From assembly GCA_026214975.1 (NCBI GenBank), contig JAOBSW010000108.1, positions 124,001 through 188,000 of the forward strand: DNA of 64,000 nucleotides, given 5' to 3'. Source of the DNA: Gentiana macrophylla (lineage: Eukaryota; Streptophyta; Magnoliopsida; Gentianales; Gentianaceae). This document shows, piece by piece, positions 1 to 10,965 of the stretch. A program made the position numbers and the translations under genes. Position 1 is the first letter of the stretch. Each line of letters opens with the position of its first letter. A model generated the notes under the pieces. That model was not told where the DNA came from. It searched no databases and saw nothing but the letters and a program-made list of their open reading frames with translations.

Positions 1-338
1 TGCTCATTATCAGGTATAGGATCTGTAGTATCGATGTCAATGTTAACTCAACGAAATAAAAAGTAAACATACTGGGAAAAAAATGAAAGTTAATTAATTA
101 CCGTCCTCGCAATGTCCCGGTATCCTAAATGGATGCTCGTGCGGTGGTTGAGAACCACCTTTGATCCCCGCACAAGCCATTCACCTATATGATCAAGTAT
201 TTGAATGGAATGTAATAAAAAACTAATACAAAGAACACATTTATGTTGATGCAGGATAAGTAAAGCACTAGTATTATATAATTCTTAAATCCAAGTATAT
301 TTGAATAAACTTACTAAAATAATATTAGATTTATAGCA

Positions 339-566
339 TCATTCATCATCACTTGGAAAGTTTGGTGGGATCGAGTCGTATATGTCATCATCTATCCAGC
401 TTGTTATCATCATCGAATCCGTTGAATCATAATCGTTGTTAACTTCATTTTCATTTTCATCGAGATCGTTTTCATCGTTTTCATCGGTTTCATCAACATC
501 TGTTTCCACATCATTTGCACTCATGTAGAATGGTTCCAAGGTTTCACTTGTCTTAACATGATACAC
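339..566 (-). CDS. Acidic C-terminal coding fragment of CACTA element A, unrecognised
   Basis: A 75-codon minus-strand frame, dominated by Asp, Glu and Asn between residues 19 and 60, ending in an acidic tail. I do not recognise a family. The bases just upstream on the coding strand look like an AG splice acceptor before the codons for TSETLEPF, so it could be the last exon of a CACTA protein rather than a full gene; the first Met may not be the true start. Its position inside element A fits a spliced transposon gene read leftwards from 6214. It may also be a chance open frame in low-complexity sequence. Confidence 0.3.
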   Translation of the reverse strand: MYHVKTSETLEPFYMSANDVETDVDETDENDENDLDENENEVNNDYDSTDSMMITSWIDDDIYDSIPPNFPSDDE

Positions 567-1010
567 AATTATACAAATATAACTTGGATCACAATTTACA
601 GTATACTAAGATACACATGAGAAAAGTGATACTATAACTTGGATCATGAAATATAAATTTACACAAGTACATGTGCATAGTGTAATCATAAAATATGGTT
701 TCAATTCTTGTGGCATAACAATAATATATCAACTTACAAGTTACATGATGTTAATCCATTTAACATATCATTTTTCCAACCTATTAAGGCGTTCGGGTAT
801 GTATGTCACGTTATCAACGTACTATGAAACACAGGGTCAAAAGTTCGACGCTCATAATAACTAATCGATGGTCTTTGATCACAAAGACCACCCAGTACCA
901 ATTTTCCATTTGGGTAGGAACAACACCCTTTGAGGACCTTTTGTATGTTATGCTTATCAATAAGCACATACTTGTAAACCTTTTCAATCCCAAATCAAAT
1001 AACTAGCCTA
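567..1010. other. Intervening CACTA A sequence, no supported gene
   Basis: AT-rich sequence between the acidic frame and the minisatellite. A minus-strand frame at about 830-985 stays open for some 50 codons, but I recognise no domain and would not call it a gene. Probably intron or decayed coding sequence. Confidence 0.3.
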
Positions 1011-1260
1011 AACTCCGATTTCTACACTAAAATCATCAAAACATTAACCTTAATTTTCCAAAATCAACAAACAATAAGTCAAACTCCGGTTTCTAGCCTA
1101 AAATAACAATTCATTTTAATCCAAAATCAACAAACCATAACCCAAACTCCGGTTTCTTGCCAAAAATAACAATCAATTTCAATCCAAAATCAACGAACAA
1201 TAACCCAAACTCCGGTTTCTAGCCTAAATCATCAAACATTTCAAGCAAAAATCACCAAAC
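1011..1260. repeat. Minisatellite, about 63-bp unit, four copies
   Basis: The phrase AACTCCGGTTTCTAGCC or a close variant starts at 1011, 1082, 1145 and 1208, that is at spacings of 71, 63 and 63. The rest of each unit is A/C-rich with AATCAACAAACCATAA-like text. Confidence 0.8.
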
Positions 1261-1288
1261 TATACCATATATATAAATTGAAATTTCA

Positions 1289-1290
<2 letters not shown>

Positions 1291-1347
<57 letters not shown>
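1291..1347. repeat. (TA)n microsatellite
   Basis: An uninterrupted AT dinucleotide run, followed by a shorter TA run at about 1371-1383. Confidence 0.95.
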
Positions 1348-1348
<1 letters not shown>

Positions 1349-1472
1349 TTAAATCTGCAAAAAAAAATTATATATATATATATACACGACATACTTGAGA
1401 TACAAACACAACGGGGTTTTCCATATGCCCCTAACTATTGGGGTTTGCAGTAGGACCCCTAACTACACTAAC

Positions 1473-1574
1473 CTGAAGTAGCTTTCTTCTCTGCAAAACG
1501 GAATCGAGAGGGGCGGCTGGAATCGAGAAATGGTCCGGCCCGGTTGTTGTGCTATGAGCTGGAGCGGCGGTTGA
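1473..1574 (-). pseudogene. CACTA A exon, 3' part, split from 3289-3308 by the solo LTR
   Basis: On the minus strand a pyrimidine-rich acceptor (TTTCTTATTTGCAG) ends at 3309 and a donor (CAG then GTTAGTG) lies at 1472. When the solo LTR and one TSD copy are ignored, the frame is open throughout the exon of roughly 120 nt and encodes an Ala/Pro/Ser/Thr-rich stretch. The LTR insertion therefore hit an exon. A 54-nt part of it (1521-1574) is repeated exactly at 4039-4092. Splice sites are inferred from consensus only. Confidence 0.45.
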
Positions 1575-3283
1575 TGTTAGGTGTAGTGCCCGAAAGACAA
1601 TTTGTGTAATTGTTTTCGATAATGGATGACAGAATTTATCTCACCTTATTACTTGCTTTGTGCTTGTAAGTAATACATCGCCGCAAACCCTAAGTATATC
1701 AAGATGTAATCGCTTAACTCAAAGGCATGGCATGCACGTGAGGATTGAGTTGGTGGTGATATACTTAAATCGTCATCCGTGGTGAACTTAATCGAGTTTA
1801 GGGTCTCTTGATTAAAACACCAATAATGCTCCTGAACACCTTAGGGTGTGATAGTCTTATCCGGACTGTCGGTAGAGGGTACCTACGTGGGGCATTTATA
1901 TATGATGGCATTCATATAGGGCTGGACCGATTTAATCTGAATTTCTTGGTATAATTCCGTAATCGAGGAATCTTATTAAATCATTAGATGATCATATATG
2001 GATCAACCTTAATCCCGAGGTGATCACAGGGTGCGGCTTGTCCCGGGATAGTGTTTGATGTGTTAGTTACGGTTCACTTAAATATGTGTTCCAAGCCACT
2101 TCTCATTGGCACTATCTCCAGATGAGTGAGTAGTTCTGATTTTCACAGACATGGAATCCATTCTTTCCTGCGGGAAGTAGAGAGACAGTCCCCTTATTTG
2201 TTAGCCCTAAGAAAGAGATCGATCCCGGGAGTTCACATTTGACTAATTAGCTACTAGTCAGATATGTGTACTAATTGATCATCAGGAGGTTGATGGTAAA
2301 TAAGGATAAGATATTATGAGTCGGGTTCACGGAGACTTCCCACCGAGAATGGGGATGATCTATGGAGGGTTAATCCGTATGTAGTGATTATATCAATGGA
2401 CGCTTATTCACTCTATGGGTTGAGTATAAGTATACATCTATAATCGGTAGAGTTCGATTCGGGTTTATGGTGGCGTAATCCCGAATTAATAATTAATGTA
2501 CTTATTCGCTCAATGAATAATTATTTATTGAGCTACCGGTTATAGGTCCATGGTCCCCGATGTGGCTTCTGTAATTCAGACTAATAATCTTGTTACTTCG
2601 GGCCTCAGTGATAATTAATTGGCTGGGCTGATTAATTGATATGCATGGATATTATTTAGTTGGCTAAATAATATAATACACATAAAAGACATTTTATGTG
2701 GGCTTTTAACCCTAATGTGGCGCCTCAATCTATTAATTATCACAAGAATTATTAGTTTTGTGATGTGGAAAATAAAAGATATTCTTGTTACATGATTGGT
2801 TGGATGACTTGTTATTTGATTTCCTATTGGTCAATGCTTGTCACAATTAGTCATTAAGAAAAATATCCTTTTATTTTGATTAATTAATTAATTATTTAAA
2901 TAGTTAATACTTGGAGGCCAAGGATTTACTCTCCTATAAAAGGAGAGTTATTCCAAGGGAAATTGATATTGAAAATTTCGACCCTAGCCACAAAATAGAG
3001 AGAAAAATTAGTTTTCTTGTCTTGGGTTCTAGAAGAAGAAAAACTTGGAGTTTTTCTTAGTGTTGCATATCAAGGAGGTTCGTGTATCAAGAAGGGTGTC
3101 CACCAACCGCCGTTTGGAGAACACATCGGAAGATCAAGGCTTCTCTTCCCGTTATTGGTAACATGATTTTAACCCCCTTGTAGTAGTTTAAGTCCTTTTA
3201 ATTATGTGTTTTGATATATAAATCGTGATCCATCCGCTGCGCGTAGATCTAATTCGTTTAGATCTAAGAACCTGCATCCTTCA
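1575..3283 (+). mobile_element. Solo LTR of the LARD1/LARD2 family
   Basis: Starts TGTTAGGTGTAGTGCCC and ends CCTGCATCCTTCA, the same ends as the four LTRs of LARD1 (25314-27038, 32539-34263) and LARD2 (52203-53926, 59369-61070). It is flanked by a perfect 5-bp duplication GTTGA (1570-1574 and 3284-3288). No PBS or internal region follows; host sequence resumes directly. This is the product of recombination between the two LTRs of a once complete element. A TATA box (TATAAAAG) lies at 2935-2942. Confidence 0.95.
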
Positions 3284-3288
3284 GTTGA

Positions 3289-4030
3289 AGCTATGGATGC
3301 TCTGAATTCTGCAAATAAGAAAGGGGATGGGGGAATTGGGATTTTGTGAGATACTACGGTGAAAAAGTGGAGGAATCCTAAAGTAAAGCAATATGAAAAG
3401 GCTTTAATAAACAGGTCACTATACATATTTACTCTTATCCAAGTCTTCTCCTCATCCTTTGTTAATAAAATCACTACAATAAACGATTCACTACACCCAT
3501 TAACCATCTAGCATTGAACAGACCACCAATACTTATAACCTATACAAGAAATGCAAAACCTACTTTGCATTATGTTGGCACAGTAAGCGACTTGGCACAA
3601 AGCTCATACGAAACAAATGAAAAAAAGTGTGTTCATTCCAACATCACAAATTTTATGGTCATGTGTATACTAAATAAAAGAATTTAAATAACAAATACAA
3701 GTTCACCCTTGTGGCATATAGCAACATTCCAAAGTTCGTAGCTCTATAACATCTAGCCAGTAGATCTAAACATGCCCTCGGAATTTTAGCTTTCTGATTC
3801 CAAAACAAGGTTGTAAAATTAAATGGTATAAAAGCAAGAAAGTTTCATCAAACTCAATGTTGCACAAAAAGCCATATCATTTGGATGCTAGCTTCTTCCC
3901 GAAATTATTTGTTATTTAAATTCTTTTATTTAGTATACACATTTCAAGCAAAAGTCACAGAAAAAGTGAGTATTTAATCATATAAGAATGAACATAATGA
4001 ACATTAGGTTAAGAATTCTACCGTAATTAC
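3289..4030. other. CACTA A intron-like sequence, no supported gene
   Basis: AT-rich sequence between the exon acceptor at about 3309 and the donor at about 4030 on the minus strand. No open frame with recognisable content; probably an intron of the CACTA A gene. Confidence 0.35.
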
Positions 4031-4200
4031 CTAGCTCGAATCGAGAAATGGTCCGGCCCGGTTGTTGTGCTATGAGCTGGAGCGGCGGTTGAAGCAGGTG
4101 GAGGTCCGGGCCGGCTCAAAGGAGGAGGAGAGAGGAGGAGAGGAGGAGGAGAAAGAGAGGAGGCCGGGAGGGGGGCGGGAAAATTTGCAGGGGCTCTGTT
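4031..4200 (-). other. Candidate first exon of the CACTA A gene
   Basis: A GC-rich, purine-strand region (minus strand rich in CCT/CTC) that ends in a donor-like AG then GTAATT at 4025-4032 on the minus strand. It contains the second copy (4039-4092) of the 54-nt sequence found in the exon at 1521-1574. It may include the 5' UTR; I cannot fix a start codon. Confidence 0.3.
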
Positions 4201-4319
4201 TATGCGAATGAAGAAGAAGAAAAGAAGACGACCTATTTTAATTTAGGTCAATCTTTAAAGGGATGACATTTATTTTAAGGGACGACACTGTCGTCCCATT
4301 AAAGGTTTTATTTTTTATT

Positions 4320-4500
4320 TTTTTAATTTTAAAACTAAATAACGAGCCTCGGGTTTTAAAACTTATTAACGAGGCTCGGGTTTTAAATAATTAACGAGCC
4401 TCAGGTTCTTAAAGTAATTAACGAGGCTCGGGTTTTAAAACTAAATAACGAGTCTCGGTTTTAATACTAAATAACGAGGCTCGGGATTGAAATCGCTTAA
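4320..4500. repeat. Tandem repeat, about 27-bp unit
   Basis: Six degenerate units of the type TAACGAGCCTCGGGTTTTAA, part of the CACTA subterminal region. Confidence 0.8.
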
Positions 4501-5640
4501 TCGATTTCGATCTCGAGATTGACATCAAAACAAACGCCGATAATGAACTGACGATCTATAGCAGATAATACTACGACTAACTCATTCACGTGATAACGAT
4601 CTAACTCATTCGATCGATAACGAACCCTTAGATTCAAATCGATTGCTCGATAACGAACCTCGAGATTCAAATTGATCGCCGATAATGAACCACGAATGTT
4701 AACTCATTCGCCGATCGAGGCATAGTAGATACTACTATCACAATGATCGATAACGATCTAACTCATTCACGTGATAACGAACCCCGAGATTCAAATCGAT
4801 CTCTTAATAACGATCCCGACTCTTAACTCCTTCGCTCGATAAAGATCCATCGAGACAATGATCGATAAAGATCTAACTCATTAATTTCGATATCGAATCC
4901 CAAGATTCAAATCGATCGCTCCGATTTCGATCCATCGAGCCATAGTAGATAGTACTATCACAATGATCGATAACGATCTAACTCATTCGCTCGATAACGA
5001 TCCCCGAGATTCAAATCGATTTCTTAATAACGATCCTCGACTCTTAACTCCTTCACAGATAACGATCCATCGAGCCATAGTAGATAGTACTATCACCATG
5101 ATCGATAACGATCTAACTCATTCGGGCCGATAACGAACCCCGAGATTCAATTCGATCTCTTAATAACGATCCCATACTCTTAACTCCTTCGCCGATAACG
5201 ATCCATCGAGACAATGATCGATAACGATCTAACTCATTCACGTGACAACGAACCCCGAGATTCAAATCGATCTTTTAATAACGATCCCGACTCTTTCCTT
5301 CGCTCGATAAAGATCCATCGAGACATAGTAGATAGTACTCTCACAATGATCGATAACGATGTAACTCATTCACTCGATAACAAACCATTAGATTCAAACC
5401 GATTACTCGATAACGAACCTCAAAATTCAAATCGATCGCTCAATAACGAACCGCGACTCTTAACTCATTCGCCTAATAACGATCGATCAAACCATAGTCG
5501 ATACTACGATCACAATGGTCGATAACGATACGATGTAACTCATTCGCCGATAACGAACCCTTATATTCAAATCGATCGCTTCGATAACTAACCCCGAATT
5601 CAAATTGATCGCTCAATAACCAACCCCGACTCTTAACTCC
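4500..5640. repeat. Subterminal complex array of CACTA A
   Basis: Interleaved copies of GATCGATAACGATCTAACTC, CCCGAGATTCAAATCGATC and CCATCGAGACATAGTAGATA. One site inside the unit varies strangely between copies (cactcgat, cgctcgat, cgccgat, cacagat, cacgtgat), which a single underlying CACTGAT would explain (see findings). The open frames across it are repeat-derived. Confidence 0.8.
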
Positions 5641-6200
5641 CTTTAAACAAAAATTCATATTTTTAATAAAATTCTACCAAAAACAATTTTTTATAAAAAT
5701 TTCATTTAAAGGGATTTACATTATCGTCCCTTTAAACAAAATCCATATTTTTATTAAAACTTTATCAAAAAAATTTTTATTTATAAAATTTTATTTAAAG
5801 GGACGACGTTGTCGTCCCTTTAAATAACAATTATATTTTCCATGAAAAATGACACAATGTTTAATAATACAACGTGATTAAAAATTAATTACATTTAAAG
5901 GGACGACAATGTCGCCCTTCAAACACAAAAGTCCACGTGGATTCCATGTCGGCACTGTCGTCCCAAAAATCGGAATGTCGCCCCTTTAAAGAATTTACCC
6001 GCCAAAAAATTAGCCCAAAATTAGCGGGAAAAATCAAATATTTATTGGGACGACAATGTCGCCCCTTTAAAGTTTCCCAAATAAATTCACCAAAGGTTTG
6101 ACTTTTCTCCGCACTATTTAAAGGGACGACAAGTCGTCCCTATAAAAGTTTTTTAAAGGGACGACAGTGTCGTCCCTTTAAACATCGTCCCTTTAAATGC
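5640..6200. repeat. Palindromic subterminal repeats of CACTA A
   Basis: At least six copies of an interrupted palindrome GGGACGACA..TGTCGTCCC flanked by TTTAAA, for example near 5795, 5888, 6048, 6118 and 6153; an outlying copy is near 4280. Such arrays are the usual binding sites of CACTA-encoded proteins. Confidence 0.85.
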
Positions 6201-6214
6201 GTTTTCTTGTAGTG
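6201..6214 (-). repeat. Terminal inverted repeat of CACTA A (right end)
   Basis: GTTTTCTTGTAGTG, reverse complement of CACTACAAGAAAAC. Confidence 0.85.
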
Positions 6215-6506
6215 TGGGAAGTACTTGTTCGACGGGTTCAACATTTAGGCAAATTTTTATGTAGTAAATGTTTAGAACCAAAACGAAGTAAGGAGATCCA
6301 CAAACATGCGAGCGAGTATTTGGTCGCGCTCAACACTGACTTAGAAGGTTTGCCATAAAATCAAAATACATATATTAAAGCGAAAGGCCAAAAAGCTGCG
6401 GACACATTCGAAAGTGGATAAAAAATAATGAAGTTATTACAGAGTTGTTTTTCAAAATGCGGGATCAAAGCTACAAAAATTACATCAGGCCCAAGGAAGA
6501 ATAAAA

Positions 6507-9222
6507 TCACTGATTATCTTCTGGCTGCATGCTTTCATCGTTTACATTTTGCGAGTTCAAAGCCGGATGAAGAAGCTCCTGGAGCAAGTTGGGCTCCACA
6601 GTCGTCGCCTCTTCAATCATGGACCTCAAGTTAACCTCATTCCTAGGTGGCGGGATCCATGGCTCCTTCCCAGCTTCCCTCAACTCGTTAGAACAACTCA
6701 CTAGCTCTGAATCAGGGTGGGAGGCTCGTGACGACGGGCTATTAGCCTGGTAGAGAGCGCCCGATAATTGCGTCGTTGTGCTCGGGCCGTGAGGGCTCTC
6801 ACCACATGGATAGTTCAATGTGCTCATCGGCGCCGACCCGAGATGTGGATCATCCAAGGCACATTAGCATGGCGCACTCCTCCTGCTCGAACCGGGTTTG
6901 AAACCAAACCTCTCCTCGAGGAGGATAGATGGGGCGATCAGGTGAGATCCAATGTAGATCCAACTTTCGACTCACTCGTGGGATCCGGGCGGTCCGGGGA
7001 CCACCGCGGCTCCTCTCTTCTCGAGAATCCATACATCCCTTATCGTTGTATGGACAACTATCTCTTGAGCACTGAGTTTAGGTTTGGCCTCAATGGGAAA
7101 ATAAAATGGAGCACCTAACAACGCATCTTCACAGACCAAGAACTACGAGATCACCCCTTTCCTTCTGGGGTGAGAGTAGGGGATCACTGGATAAAAGGTC
7201 CTCACCTTAGGATCATACTGATCGTTGAGAAGTCATTCATGCAGCGTGCCAAAACTAGGGGCCACATCCTTCTGAGCCCACCTAAGAGGCATTGGGCGAT
7301 GTGGTAAAAACCTTGATCGAAGCTCTTCAGTGATTTATCACCAACCTTTTTTTTGTACTCATTGGAAGCCCTGAATTACTCAATGGCCCTTCTTTCCTTG
7401 CGGCGTCCAGTCTACCCGACATCTAGACCCCAGCGTCGTCAAGTTTATTCTGAAGAGAACCTGCATGCCCTTGTTCTTTTTCCCAAAGATCCCTCGCTTT
7501 CTTCGTTTGGGCCTGGAAATCCTCAAAATCATTCTTGAACTCAGAAACCTTTTGCTCATGAAGGGTCTGAAGCTTGGCCCTCTTAACCTGAGCAGCGTTT
7601 AGGTCCTCTGCGGTCTTCTTCGCCAACTCGTCAAGTCAGCTTTGAGCTTTACCCACTTCTCGATTGGCATCATTGGCGGTGGCCTCAAACTTCTGTTGAA
7701 GGGCAACGACTTCATCTCTCTCGCGCTCAACTTCAGCAATCATCCTATCAGCCTGCGTGATCCTGGTACTCAGCTGAAACATGAAAGGGTCAGAATATAT
7801 GAATGATTGTGGCATGAACATAAAAGCATAAAAAGACAAGTAAGGAAAATGGATTTAACATGCTTATAACCACTCCTGCTAAGCCAACAAAATCTTGGTG
7901 TTTTCTAAAGAGCCCTCTCTTAGGATTGATCTGATCGGCCATCACCGTCCGGTTCAGAATCCCCTTTCTGATCGTCGACCTTACATCATCCGGACAGCCC
8001 CACTTCAAGTTCCGCAGTTCAGGAATGTCGCTGATCGTACTAGCCATAATAGTCACCTCAGCGCAATTTATCCGCCTCTTAAAGTCTAGGCTTAGCCACA
8101 TGGCCTCTTAATCCTTGGATTTTGAAAAAGAGCCGACAAGATTCAGATTCAGCATCGACTGTTGGTGGCTTGACTTGATGGCTTCTCAATAGTCCGGGCG
8201 ACCTCATCAGAAGCACTTTTACCCCGACCGGAGGGCAGGTCCTTTGACTTATCAAAAGGGAAATTAGCAGCCTTTGAACCCTGGCCGACCCCAGTATTGG
8301 TCTTCTTTTAGAACACAGGTTTTCTCCCCGCTATCCGGGCAATTGACCTCGATCGTTTGGTCACTCATGACTGTACGGCCTCACACTGGTCCTTGTTCTT
8401 TTCCGCAAAGAAGTGGGGTCAAATACTAATGCTTTTATGCCCATACTGGGGGCAGCTCAATAACTTTTGCCTTTCAAGGTGTGGCTTTAGAGAAGACTTG
8501 AATTTCCATAATAGACAAGTTCTCCTCTCCAGCCTCCTGGAGCCTCTTGAAACGCGCTGCCTCGGCAAGTTTTTTCTTTTGCGCCTATTCATTGCGCATT
8601 CTTGGCACATTCATTGCTCCTGCAAATTATCGATCAAATCAGTACAAAGGCGAAAAACAAGCAGGCAATGAAATATAAGCAAAAATGCTAACAAAATATA
8701 GGAAGCAGAAAGTAATTACCCAAAGCCCATTTTGAAGGATCGCCTTGACACACATTACAGGAAGAGGGCATGCATTTTCCGAAATGGCACTCTCCGTACC
8801 AATCCCGATCAAATGCCATGGGCTTGACAGATACAAATGGATCTCCGATTTTTGGACCAGGGATCCTGGCCGCCCTACAAAAGGTCTCGTCCACATCAAT
8901 CCGGGCCCACAAGATAAAATTCTGTTTTTGAGAAATAGGCTTTCTTTACAAAACGAAGCATCTTCTTGATCTTTTCAATAAAGGACTTATCATCCTTCTA
9001 GGCATTGATCTTCTTCAGCCCGTCCGTGACCGTCGAATTCATGTGAAACTTTTGGAGCGGCCAACCAACCAGAAACTCAACCCGCTTGCACTGTCGGTTC
9101 TATGACAAGACCTTATCAGGAAGGTTAGTGAAAAATTTTCACTTCCCCCTCCTAGGCAAAATCTGCCCATCCGATCCGCGCATAGAGAAAGAGAAGAAAT
9201 GCTACCGCACCGCCATGGACGG
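6507..9222 (-). pseudogene. Antisense Transposase_28-type ORF, C-terminal part (decayed)
   Basis: Reading right to left, short frames in succession resemble the C-terminal half of the plant Transposase_28-type proteins: a conserved block near 8940-9060, basic/coiled-coil text near 8420-8610, a clear coiled coil at 7423-7839 (for example ITQADRMIAEVERERDEV and AQVKRAKLQTLHEQKVSEF), and an acidic tail at 6507-6857 ending LNSQNVNDESMQPEDNQ and a stop. Several frameshifts and stops separate the pieces. The N-terminal part continues at 15620-16060, beyond the nested element; the GACGG duplication confirms that the two were contiguous. Function of the family is unknown; it is a passenger of gypsy elements. 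Confidence 0.55.
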
Positions 9223-9855
9223 TGACGAGGGTCGGACTAGCCCTCGCCACGTGTCATCTTTATATCGGCTAACCATTAATGGAAGACAGAAAATTAATAG
9301 CTAATAAAGGCCAGGAGCCCTAGAGTTTAACTGAGAAAGCGGACTGAACCCCACGTGGGAGGTCGCTTGGTTTTCTACTTACCACCGCAGTCGGCTCAAA
9401 AGAGTGGAGGCCGGGTAATGCAAGACAGTCGAGATGGCCCGGGGGGCTCGACACAGGTCGGCCAGAGCCTTCCTTATTCATATTTGGCACACATGCTTAA
9501 TAATACCAGATAAACACGGAAAGAATCCATTGGTATAATGACATTGATCTTGTCATTTAAATATGTCAATAATTATCCCTAAATCATAGGGATTTACATG
9601 TATTAATCCTTAGGGGAAATAATAAATAATAATAATAATATAATTCCTTGCAGGACAAGGAAAAGGATAAATCGTTCCCTATATAAACAACCCTAAGGAA
9701 CTATGGAGACTTGATTCCGGAAACATAACAGGATACGTAGGCAACTTGAGAGAGACTCTCAAGCTCAGTCTAAAATCACCCAAAAAACCACCCTCGTTCA
9801 TATTACCTTAGATTAAACGGCCCGGATTATTACTAGACGAGATCCAGCATCGTCA
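9223..9855 (+). repeat. 5' LTR of the 9223-15619 element
   Basis: TGACGAGGGTCGGACTAG to CCAGCATCGTCA; TATA box TATATAAA at 9680-9687 with leader sequence beyond. Differences from the 3' LTR are few and cluster at CAG/CTG sites. In the 3' copy the TATA reads TAAATAAA. Confidence 0.93.
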
Positions 9856-9856
9856 A

Positions 9857-9876
9857 TTGGCGCTAGAAGGAGGGCC
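9857..9876 (+). promoter_or_regulatory. Primer-binding site
   Basis: TTGGCGCTAGAAGGAGGGCC directly follows the 5' LTR (one spacer base). It is not the initiator-Met type used by the copia and LARD elements of this window; I cannot name the tRNA with certainty. Confidence 0.7.
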
Positions 9877-9959
9877 TTCTATCCGTAGTTGATCGAGGTT
9901 GTTCGTGATCAAGTTAATGGCAAAAACATGCCAAAAACGCAGTCAGATCCGGAGCTAAT

Positions 9960-10450
9960 TGATGGAGATTGAACCGTTGGAATAAGAATTCCACCGTTCA
10001 GATTAGAGAATAAGGAGGTACGATCAAACCCTCCAAATTTCATGCCGATCGGAGTCCGTTTCAGTGCCCGATCGTTGTTGCAAAGTTGACGCTGTATCAT
10101 CAAAACGCGGCAGATAGATCTAAGGCCAGAATTCCGATCTATGGCCAATTCCCAAAGATTGAACCGTCAAAACAAGATTTCCACCGGTCAGATCGAATAA
10201 GAAGGAGGGACGAACAAGCCCTCCAAATTTCATGTCGATCGGGGTCCGTTTAAAGGCCCGATCGTCGCCGTAAATTTGCTGGTGCTGCCCTATCACCAAA
10301 AAACGAAGCAGTCAGATCAGCGGCCAATGACCAGAGATTGAGCCGTTGAAAAGCGATTTCCACCGGTTAGATCGAAGATGAATTAGGGACGAACAAGCCC
10401 TCCAAATTTCGTATCGATCGGAGTCCGTTTGGATGCCCGATTGTCGTTCG
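9960..10450 (+). repeat. Three-unit leader module, about 185-bp units
   Basis: Units begin with GAACCGTTG-like text at about 9971, 10161 and 10340. Each contains CCACCGGTCAGATCGAA, CCCTCCAAATTTCATG and CGATCGGAGTCCGTTT, then CCCGATCGTCG. The CGATC of the core lies at 10046, 10236 and 10415 (spacing 190 and 179). The same module with the same spacing is in LARD1 and LARD2. Confidence 0.85.
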
Positions 10451-10487
10451 AGAGTTGCGGATGTAAAACCAAAATAAGCTGCAGGTC

Positions 10488-10965
10488 ATGCTCCATGGTC
10501 TGAGCTCCCAAGCTCCTCAACTCTCCAAGGTCCGAGCCGACCTCCCGAGCTCCTCAACTCTCCATGGTCCGACCTCCCGAGCTCCTCAACTCTCTATGGT
10601 CCGAGCTTCCGAGCTCCTCAACTCTCCAAAGTCTGAGCCGACCTCCCGAGCTCCTCAACTCTCCAAGGTCCGAGCCGACCTCCCGAGCTCCTCAACTCTC
10701 CATGGTCCGAGCTCCCGACCTCCCGAGCTCCTCAACTCTCCATGGTCCGAGCTCCTGAGCTCCTCAACTCTCCAAAGTCCGAGCCGAGCTCCCAAGCTCC
10801 TCAACTCTCCAAGGTCCGAGTCGACCTCCCGAGCTCCTCAAATCTCCAAGGTCCGAGCCGACCTCCCGAGCTCCTCAACTCTCCATTGTACGAGCTCCCG
10901 ACCTCCCGACCTCCTCAACTCTCCAAGGTCCGAGCCAACCACCCGAGCTCACCCAATCTGAGCTC
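10488..10965 (+). repeat. 37-bp minisatellite
   Basis: About 13 units of CCTCCCGAGCTCCTCAACTC followed by TCCAAGGTCCGAGCCGA, with some short units. The 157-codon frame across it only reflects a repeat lacking stops. Confidence 0.9.

Larger units (their letters stand above)
1..6214 (-). mobile_element. CACTA (En/Spm) DNA transposon A, right part; left end outside window
   Basis: The right terminus at 6201-6214 is the inverse of CACTACAAGAAAAC, the usual CACTA terminal inverted repeat. It is preceded by about 2 kb of repeats (4255-6200), many of them palindromes built on GGGACGACA/TGTCGTCCC, as expected for transposase-binding subterminal regions. Candidate exons lie on the minus strand, reading leftwards from this terminus. 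No transposase domain is visible in the retained part, so it may be the TNPA-side of the element or a non-autonomous copy. A solo LTR sits inside it (1575-3283). CACTA elements make 3-bp target duplications; the base triplet after the end is TGG, but the partner copy is beyond base 1. Confidence 0.75.

Noticed and set aside
3202..3507. Minus-strand 101-codon frame
   Set aside because: Runs across the solo LTR boundary; only its upstream part (to about 3289) may touch a CACTA exon.
5214..5525. 103-codon Asn/Asp/Ser-rich open frame
   Set aside because: Derived from the CACTA subterminal array, no family resemblance.
4500..5640. Regularly repeated array that could suggest a CRISPR
   Set aside because: Plant nuclear context, degenerate units without unique spacers, located at a CACTA terminus.
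10488..10961. 157-codon plus-strand open frame rich in Ser/Leu/Pro
   Set aside because: It is the translation of the 37-bp minisatellite; overlapping frames are open for the same reason.
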